A stretch of DNA of 19,139 bases, taken from DATDRS01 sp035291605 (GTDB lineage Bacteria; Chloroflexota; Anaerolineae; Anaerolineales; UBA6663). The DNA is taken from NCBI GenBank assembly GCA_035291605.1, contig DATDRS010000262.1:1-19139 (forward strand). Direction: 5' to 3'. Positions 14,664 to 19,139 of the stretch are shown piece after piece. The translations under genes and the position numbers were made by a program. The stretch's first letter is position 1, and every line of letters starts with the position of its first letter. The notes under the pieces were generated by a model. The model was not told where the DNA came from. It saw only the letters and a program-made list of their open reading frames with translations, and did no database searches.

Positions 14664-14696
14664 TGACTTTCCTCTTCTCAGTGTTCGATGCCTTGA

Positions 14697-15299
14697 TCAT
14701 TGTCTGTCGCCGCGCGGTGGCCAGGGACAGGCGTTGGAGATGGTGACGACCATCACCGCCTGGCCCTGCGCGACCACGGCGGCGAACGTATCGCGCAACG
14801 CCGCCCACAGCGCCGTGCCCTCGCCCGTGATCAGTGCGCTCATCGCGCCCGGCTGCACCTCCAGCCTGCGTGAACGCCACAGCGTAATGGCGGCATCAAT
14901 CGCCGGCCCCAAATGCTCCTGTCGCAGCGGATACAGGCTGACCTGCGCCGTCAGGCTGCTATACTCGCGCAGCAAGGGAACGGCACAGAGAAAGCGCAAC
15001 ACCTCTGTCCCGGCGTTGATGAACTGGTGTTGCTTGTTGGGCAGCACAAGGGCCGTGTCGCCGGGTTCGAGGGGCTGTTCCTGTGCTTCGCCCCGCAGCC
15101 GGGCCTGACCGCTCAGGATATACACCTCGTGCTCATAGGGATGGGTGTGATACGGCGTGGATGCGCCGGGCTGTACCTCGAACAGACGCAGGGCGAACGT
15201 TGGCGTGCCATCTGGTGCAGCCCACAGCCAGCGGATGGCCACGCCCGGCACGCCTTCCACCAGCTCGGCCGGGACCGTCAAGGCATGTTTGACTGCCAT
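14697..15299 (-). CDS. Cupin domain fused to YkoF/MTH1187-like thiamine-binding-type domain
   Basis: A 200-residue two-domain protein. Residues 1-112 form a small cupin with metal ligands H51, H53 and E58 (H57 is also close) in Y-H-T-H-P-Y-E-H-E-V and H91 in K-Q-H-Q-F-I-N. Residues about 115-192 match the YkoF/DUF77 ferredoxin-like fold: A-Q-V-S-L-Y-P-L-R, then A-M-S-A-L-I-T-G-E-G (152-161), and A-V-M-V-V-T-I-S-N-A-C-P (181-192). Stand-alone YkoF-type proteins bind thiamine or its HMP moiety. AGGAGG lies 10 bases before the ATG. It overlaps the methyltransferase stop by 22 bases, so the two are coupled. A sensor or binding role for a small pyrimidine-like ligand is conceivable but unproven. 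Confidence 0.78.
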   Translation of the reverse strand: MAVKHALTVPAELVEGVPGVAIRWLWAAPDGTPTFALRLFEVQPGASTPYHTHPYEHEVYILSGQARLRGEAQEQPLEPGDTALVLPNKQHQFINAGTEVLRFLCAVPLLREYSSLTAQVSLYPLRQEHLGPAIDAAITLWRSRRLEVQPGAMSALITGEGTALWAALRDTFAAVVAQGQAVMVVTISNACPWPPRGDRQ

Positions 15300-15961
15300 T
15301 TTCGTTCGTCCTCCTGCTCAGAAAGCCTCACGCGCATGCCGATGAAAGCGCCGACCGGCACGCGCGAATGGCGACAAAGCCAGAAGCGTGGCAGCAGTGT
15401 GGTGCGCCACGTGATCTCCTTGGCCTGCGCGCTCAGCGTCCGGCGCAGCATGTTCGCCAGTTCGGGTGGCGAATAGAAATGCGCTGCCTGCCACAGAGGC
15501 AATCCCGATCGCTTGCGCTGCCAGGCCAGTGGGTGCCAGCGGTTGAGCACGCCCAACACGATCCCACGACGCGCGACCCGTGCCGCTTCGCGCAGCGCGC
15601 GGGCCGGGTCGGGAAGGAATTCCAGCGTCGTGATCAGCAGCGCCACGTCGAACGCGCCAGCGGCGAAAGGCAGCGCGCCTGCGTCGGCGCGAACGTACCG
15701 CGGGCCACTGCGCCTGATCGCTTCGGCCAGCATCGGCTCAGAACCGTCCAGACCAATCACCTTCCAACCCGTCGCATGCATCCAGCGCGTAAAGTGACCC
15801 GTGCCGGCGCCGATCTCCAGGGCAGGCCGCACACTGGGAAAGCCGCTTAGCAACCAGCCAAGAAGATCGTGTTCCCTCCGGTCGGCGGCGCGGCCTTCGG
15901 TCTCGTACCAGGCCTCGTAGCCGGCGGCCAGTGCTGGGTCGTCGAAAGGATTGCGGATCAC
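15278..15961 (-). CDS. Class I SAM-dependent methyltransferase
   Basis: About 227 residues. Motif I is A-L-E-I-G-A-G-T-G-H-F (47-57 from the chosen start), the acidic residue after strand beta-2 is in V-I-G-L-D-G-S-E (68-75), A-D-A-G-A-L-P-F follows near 92-99, then F-D-V-A. The substrate is unknown; this type often methylates small molecules. The start is uncertain: GTG 15961 gives a family-like N-terminus (I-R-N-P-F-D-D-P-A), but no clear ribosome site is seen. GTG 16003 and GTG 16015 are in frame and would overlap the ferritin-VIT gene. The stop overlaps the cupin gene by 22 bases. Confidence 0.85.
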   Translation of the reverse strand: MIRNPFDDPALAAGYEAWYETEGRAADRREHDLLGWLLSGFPSVRPALEIGAGTGHFTRWMHATGWKVIGLDGSEPMLAEAIRRSGPRYVRADAGALPFAAGAFDVALLITTLEFLPDPARALREAARVARRGIVLGVLNRWHPLAWQRKRSGLPLWQAAHFYSPPELANMLRRTLSAQAKEITWRTTLLPRFWLCRHSRVPVGAFIGMRVRLSEQEDERKWQSNMP

Positions 15962-15989
15962 GCCGATATTCTCACTGACTCCCCACGCA

Positions 15990-16748
15990 TCAGACCTCCA
16001 CACCCAGCAGGGCACGGAAGATGTAACCGATCACGAAGCTGAAGGCCGCCACTCCCAGGCTCAGCCCTGCCATCTCCAGGATCAGGTAGGGCAGGATCAG
16101 GATCAGCACCGTCAGGATATAGGCCGTCCCCGTGTACAAAGAAGCCCGCAAAGGGTGCCGTTCCGTCTTTTCTGAACGCGTCGAGAGATACTCCGACGCG
16201 CCCATCGAGAGGGCGGCGGCGATCCCGGTGATCAACCCGCTGAGCGCGATCAGCTTCGTGTCCTGCAACGCCAGGGTCAGCCCCGCCAGCGCGCCGGTCA
16301 ACTCCACCAGCGCATCGTTCAGGCCCAGGACGATCGAGCCGGCGTAGCGCAGCCGTTCCTCGTCCAGGAGGCCGATCAATGCCTCCTCGTGCTCGTTCTC
16401 GTCGCGGATCAGGTCGTCCAGTCCGTCGAGCCTGCCTTTCAGCTTCGCGTAGCTCTCAGAAGCGTCCGCCTCGCCTCGCTCCATGAGTTTGATCGCGAAG
16501 GTAAAACCGAGCAGCCGACCCATCAGGTAGTAGACCCAAATCCGCAGCCGGTTGGGCGGCACATCCTGGCCGGAGTATCTCTCCCACTCCCGGTAGTGGC
16601 GCAGTTCGTCCTCGGCAATCTTCTTCAGGATCCGCCGGTTCTCACCGGCCTTGATCGCCCCTGCCAGCCGGCGGTAGATGTGGTGTTCGGTGATCTCGTT
16701 TCTTTGGAAGGCCAGCGCTTGCTGGTGCAATTCTTCGTCAATTTCCAT
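15990..16748 (-). CDS. Ferritin-like/VIT1 (CCC1) fusion, MbfA-type iron storage and export protein
   Basis: 252 residues from ATG 16748, preferred because CGGAG lies 7 bases upstream; ATG 16766 adds six residues and directly follows the ZIP stop. The N-terminal four-helix ferritin-like domain (about 5-130) has carboxylate/His iron ligands in N-E-I-T-E-H-H, D-E-L-R-H and E-N-E-H-E-E. The C-terminal VIT1/CCC1 domain starts at L-G-L-N-D-A-L-V-E-L-T-G, with helix 2 ending G-A-S-E-Y-L-S. Members bind Fe(II) and move iron or manganese out of the cytosol. The VIT part shows only four membrane helices: after L-P-Y-L-I-L the protein runs straight into the last helix, as if helix 4 and its loop were missing. 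Coupled to a ZIP importer. Confidence 0.88.
   Translation of the reverse strand: MEIDEELHQQALAFQRNEITEHHIYRRLAGAIKAGENRRILKKIAEDELRHYREWERYSGQDVPPNRLRIWVYYLMGRLLGFTFAIKLMERGEADASESYAKLKGRLDGLDDLIRDENEHEEALIGLLDEERLRYAGSIVLGLNDALVELTGALAGLTLALQDTKLIALSGLITGIAAALSMGASEYLSTRSEKTERHPLRASLYTGTAYILTVLILILPYLILEMAGLSLGVAAFSFVIGYIFRALLGVEV
16077..16100. repeat. Short direct repeats CAGGATCAG at the ferritin-VIT junction
   Basis: CAGGATCAG occurs at 16077-16085 and again at 16092-16100, 6 bases apart, exactly where the expected fourth helix of the VIT domain is absent. Short direct repeats of this kind favour slippage deletions. It could also simply reflect repeated Leu-Ile-Leu codons. Confidence 0.5.
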
Positions 16749-16766
16749 TGATAATCTCCGCGACAT

Positions 16767-17579
16767 CTAACCCAACGCAACATCCAGCATCATCATCACC
16801 GCGAACCCCAACATTCCTCCCAGCGTGGCCAGATCGGTATTGCCACCCCGTTGCGACTCTGGGACGACTTCCTCGATGACGACGAAGATCATGGCGCCTG
16901 CGGCGAACGCCAATGCATAAGGCAGAATCGCTTTGGCGGCGATCACAGCGGCGGCTCCGATCACACCGGCGATCGGTTCCACCATCCCGGACATTTGCCC
17001 GTACCAGAAACTCTTCAGCTGCGACATGCCCGTGCGCCTCAGCGGCATCGAAACGGCCAAGCCTTCAGGGAAGTTCTGAAGCCCGATGCCCAGCGCCAAC
17101 GCTATCGCTCCACCCAGAGTCGCGGACGGCAGACCGGCGGCGACCGCCCCGAAGGCCACCCCCACTGCAAGACCCTCGGGGATGTTGTGCAGGGTGATCG
17201 CCAGAATCAGCAGGGTGGTCTGCCGCCAGGTTGTTTTCACTCCCTCGGCTTCTTTCAGAGGATAGCCGACGTGGAGATGAGGCAGCAGCCGGTCTGCCAC
17301 ACGCAAGAACACACCGCCCAAGAGGAAACCCACCGTGGCCGGGAACCAGGCCGGAAGCGCTTGGCCTTCCGCCATCTCGATCGCCGGGGCGAGCAGCGAC
17401 CAGTAACTGGCGGCGATCATCACACCGCCAGCAAAACCCAGCATCCCATCGAGCACTTTCCGGCTCAGGTCTTTGAGTGCGAAGACCGTGGCCGCCCCCA
17501 ACGCCGTCACGCCCCACGTAAAACACGTTCCGAGCAAGGCCTGGAGCACAGGATGAAGGCTGTGCACAAGGACGATCAT
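16767..17579 (-). CDS. ZIP family metal transporter (GufA-like)
   Basis: A 270-residue membrane protein with about eight helices. The binuclear metal centre motifs are H131-N-I-P-E135-G in helix 4 and Q168-N-F-P-E172-G in helix 5, with M-V-E201-P and E-E-V-V-P (236-240) in later helices, all diagnostic of the GufA subfamily. It moves Zn(II), Fe(II) or Mn(II) into the cytosol. The loop near 100-106 (P-H-L-H-V) holds two His. GGAGG is 5 bases before the ATG. The start overlaps the stop of the radical SAM gene by 4 bases (ATGA), and its TAG abuts the ferritin-VIT gene, so import and storage/export are made together. Confidence 0.95.
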   Translation of the reverse strand: MIVLVHSLHPVLQALLGTCFTWGVTALGAATVFALKDLSRKVLDGMLGFAGGVMIAASYWSLLAPAIEMAEGQALPAWFPATVGFLLGGVFLRVADRLLPHLHVGYPLKEAEGVKTTWRQTTLLILAITLHNIPEGLAVGVAFGAVAAGLPSATLGGAIALALGIGLQNFPEGLAVSMPLRRTGMSQLKSFWYGQMSGMVEPIAGVIGAAAVIAAKAILPYALAFAAGAMIFVVIEEVVPESQRGGNTDLATLGGMLGFAVMMMLDVALG

Positions 17580-18610
17580 GACGTCCTCCGGTCGGACGTT
17601 CCGTTCATCCCCACGCCGGCCACCAGCGCTCCACAGGCGAAGCAGCGCCCATCACGCACGTCGTTCTCGGCAATCCAGTAGCCGCGCCGCCGGATCAGCA
17701 ATCGGCCGCATCGGTGGCAGAGCGTGTTGCTCTCGTCGGCCACATTGCCCAGGTACACGTAGTGCAGCCCTTCGGCCAGGCCGACCTCCCGCGCCTGCTG
17801 CAGAGTCGCAATGGGTGTGGGTGGCCGGTCGGTCATTGTGTACCCGGGGAAGAAGCGGCTGATATGCCAGGGCGTGTCGACGCCCAACTCTTGCGCCACG
17901 AATCGAGCCGCGTCGCGCAGTTCGGCGGGGTCGTCGTTGATGCCGGGGACGATCAGTGTGGTGACCTCCAGCCAGATGTCAAGCCGCTTCATGGTCTTCA
18001 TGTTGTCGAGGATCGGCCGCAGGCCCGCCCCCACGCAGCGATGGTAAGTCTTCTCGCGGAAGGCCTTCAGGTCCACGTTGGCGGCGTCCAGGTAAGGGTG
18101 GAAGGTCTCCAGCATCTCTCCCGTCATGTAGCCATTGGTGACGAAGATATTGGCTAATCCTGCGGCCTGGGCCAGCCGGGCCGTGTCGTAGGCGTACTCG
18201 AAGAAGATGGTCGGCTCGGTGTAGGTGTAGGCGAGGCTGCGGCTGCCGGTGCGCACTGCGTCGGCGACGATCTGCTCAGGAGTGGCTTCACGGCCAGCGA
18301 TCAAATGCTGTTCGCGCGGCATCTGCGAGATCTCCCAATTCTGGCACCACGGGCAGTGGAAATTGCAGCCCGGCGTGGCGATCGAGTAAGCCGACGAGCC
18401 GGGATAAAAGTGATACAGCGGCTTCTTCTCCACCGGGTCCACGTTCTGGCTGATCGTGCGGCCGTAGACCAGCGTGTACAGCGTCCCGCCGCGATTCTCG
18501 CGCACCTGGCAGACGCCTTTCTTTCCGTCCGTGATAACGCAGCGATGCGCGCACAGGTGACAGCGCACCCGGTTGTCCGCCAGTTTCTCATAAAGCGCGG
18601 CCTCTTTCAT
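17576..18610 (-). CDS. AmmeMemoRadiSam-system radical SAM enzyme
   Basis: A 344-residue radical SAM protein. The cluster motif is C82-N-F-H-C86-P-W-C89. An N-terminal Cys set (C17, C20, C24, C34) and a C-terminal pair of C-X2-C knuckles (C298/C301, C323/C326) could hold zinc or a further cluster. The order N-terminal Cys knuckle, T-P-G-C-N-F-H-C-P-W-C-Q-N-W, then Y-T-Y-T-E-P-T (128-134) and V-D-L-K-A-F (179-184) matches the former PflA-like family that co-occurs with AMMECR1 and Memo proteins. Its reaction is not established to my knowledge. Neither AMMECR1 nor Memo is in the window. GAGAGG is 6 bases before the ATG. Coupled to the ZIP gene. Confidence 0.92.
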   Translation of the reverse strand: MKEAALYEKLADNRVRCHLCAHRCVITDGKKGVCQVRENRGGTLYTLVYGRTISQNVDPVEKKPLYHFYPGSSAYSIATPGCNFHCPWCQNWEISQMPREQHLIAGREATPEQIVADAVRTGSRSLAYTYTEPTIFFEYAYDTARLAQAAGLANIFVTNGYMTGEMLETFHPYLDAANVDLKAFREKTYHRCVGAGLRPILDNMKTMKRLDIWLEVTTLIVPGINDDPAELRDAARFVAQELGVDTPWHISRFFPGYTMTDRPPTPIATLQQAREVGLAEGLHYVYLGNVADESNTLCHRCGRLLIRRRGYWIAENDVRDGRCFACGALVAGVGMNGTSDRRTS

Positions 18611-18635
18611 GAGCTGCCTCTCTGTTTCCTTCCGA

Positions 18636-18983
18636 TCACGCCGGCTTCAGGTCGAGGACGGGCGTGCCGTTGATCGCGTCCAGGCCGCGCACCCGGAGCA
18701 CGTTCCCTTCCACGGCCAGCAGGTCCACCACGGTGACGCCGATCGGATTCGGCCGCCGCGGGCTGCGCAAAGCAAAGACGCCTCGCGGGGGGCGGCTCTC
18801 GTCGCCGCGCGGATGTTGGCGCAAAGCGTAACCCTGAGAGCGATGAAAGTGGAAGACGACCATGATCGGCTGGCCTGCCTCCAGGCCCTGCAACCCCTCG
18901 ACAAGGGCCGGGTCGAGGACGATGCGAGACACGGCGGCTCGTATCTGATCCGGCGCTGCAGGCTCGTCAAAATCGTTCTCCAC
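18636..18983 (-). CDS. trmO: TrmO/TsaA-family tRNA methyltransferase, 5' end interrupted by an in-frame TAG
   Basis: 115 residues from GTG 18983. It contains the TrmO beta-barrel signatures: Q-H-P-R-G-D (about 56-61), R-G-V-F-A-L-R-S-P (67-75) and R-P-N-P-I-G-V-T (77-84). TrmO uses SAM to N6-methylate threonylcarbamoyladenosine at position 37 of certain tRNAs. Family members have a further first strand before this start; here the codons just upstream read P-I-G-Y, as expected, but are preceded by TAG at 18998-18996. The GTG has no ribosome site and would drop that strand. See 18984-19031. Either the gene is damaged, the TAG is read through, or the short form is made. Confidence 0.75.
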   Translation of the reverse strand: MENDFDEPAAPDQIRAAVSRIVLDPALVEGLQGLEAGQPIMVVFHFHRSQGYALRQHPRGDESRPPRGVFALRSPRRPNPIGVTVVDLLAVEGNVLRVRGLDAINGTPVLDLKPA

Positions 18984-19031
18984 GTAGCCGATGGGCTAGA
19001 AAGTAACTGGCTCATCATTCCGAAATGACAT
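18984..19031 (-). other. trmO: Probable original 5' end of trmO with amber codon
   Basis: In the trmO frame, ATG 19031 starts M-S-F-R-N-D-E-P-V-T-F, then TAG (18998-18996), then P-I-G-Y-V-E-N-D-F-D-E-P without any frame change. Length and spacing fit a normal TrmO N-terminus (short lead, strand, P-I-G-Y-V). GGGAG lies about 13 bases before this ATG. TAG is used as an ordinary stop by other genes here (partial + gene, cooC-like, binding lipoprotein, ZIP), so a changed genetic code is unlikely. Confidence 0.6.
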
Positions 19032-19139
19032 GGACACTAGAGTTCTCCCGCTAGAGTCTACTCAGCAGGCCACTCCGATCATTGAACGACTCGATCAGGG
19101 CATCCATCTCCGCAACCTGCGCATGGGTCTGAGTCCAGT
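19030..19139 (+). CDS. Possible 5' end of a divergent gene, weakly FeoA-like
   Basis: From ATG 19030 the + strand is open to the window end (36 codons): M-D-T-R-V-L-P-L, then A-T-P-I-I-E-R-L-D-Q-G and L-R-N-L-R-M-G-L-S-P. The spacing of A-x-x-I-I-x-x-L-x-x-G and L-x-M-G-L-x-P resembles the first half of a FeoA SH3-like domain. There is no good ribosome site, and its ATG overlaps the candidate trmO ATG. It competes with the minus-strand reading of the same bases; only one is likely real. Confidence 0.3.
   Translation, partial: MDTRVLPLESTQQATPIIERLDQGIHLRNLRMGLSP
19051..19139 (-). CDS. Possible 3' end of a gene upstream of trmO
   Basis: The minus strand is open from the window edge to TAG 19053-19051, giving 28 residues that end in M-D-A-L-I-E-S-F-N-D-R-S-G-L-L-S-R-L, an amphipathic, protein-like tail. 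The stop is followed directly by GGGAG and, 19 bases on, by the candidate trmO ATG, which fits the same-strand operon style of the rest of the window. No family is recognisable. It is mutually exclusive with the + strand reading. Confidence 0.35.
   Translation of the reverse strand, partial: WTQTHAQVAEMDALIESFNDRSGLLSRL

Noticed and set aside
18636..18998. A reassigned genetic code with TAG as a sense codon
   Set aside because: At least four other genes in the window end at TAG at the expected family length, including the ZIP, CooC-like and binding-protein genes.

Overview
The window is a dense, GC-rich (about 60-65 %) bacterial chromosome segment. After a short gene tail on the + strand (1-348), every clear gene from 369 to about 19031 lies on the minus strand, so the region is transcribed right to left, with mostly overlapping or very short junctions. 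No stretch over 300 bases lacks a gene, and I see no rRNA, tRNA, CRISPR array, insertion sequence or integrase. Long Pro/Thr/Ser-rich linkers on exported proteins (thioredoxin-like 369-1127, MBL protein 7781-8749), together with the gene repertoire, suggest an environmental Chloroflexota (Anaerolineae-like) genome. That assignment is inference; no marker gene is present. TAG and TGA both serve as normal stops here.

Layout in transcription order. Right block (19031 to 14697): a TrmO-like tRNA methyltransferase whose predicted 5' end carries an in-frame TAG; an AmmeMemoRadiSam-family radical SAM enzyme; a ZIP metal importer; a ferritin-like/VIT1 fusion (MbfA type) that appears to lack one membrane helix; a SAM methyltransferase; and a cupin fused to a YkoF-like domain. 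Middle block (14663 to 11300): a large GNAT/NDP-forming acyl-CoA synthetase fusion and a small DUF6125-like protein. Next (11261 to 7781) is a Zn/Mn-type ABC importer (binding lipoprotein, ATPase, permease) whose last gene, by a 4-base overlap, is a membrane-anchored metallo-beta-lactamase-fold protein. Then (7712 to 4214) an iron unit: ArsR-type regulator, CooC-like ATPase, FeoA, FeoB. The left block (4159 to 369) holds an isoprenylcysteine-methyltransferase-like membrane protein, a DUF364/DUF4213 putative heavy-metal-chelation protein, a two-gene ABC-2 type exporter, and an anchored extracytoplasmic thioredoxin-like protein.

The theme is transition-metal homeostasis: three separate import routes (ZIP, ABC, Feo), one storage/efflux protein (ferritin-VIT), one putative metal-chelation protein, a nickel/iron-maturation-type ATPase and a metalloregulator-type repressor, on one strand within about 17 kb. 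Joint operation is inferred from junctions and gene content. The best candidate for something undescribed is the arsR-cooC-feoA-feoB unit, including a FeoB with an extra CX3CX2C motif. Also notable are the MBL/ABC-importer coupling, the cupin-YkoF fusion, the four-helix ferritin-VIT protein and the amber codon in trmO.
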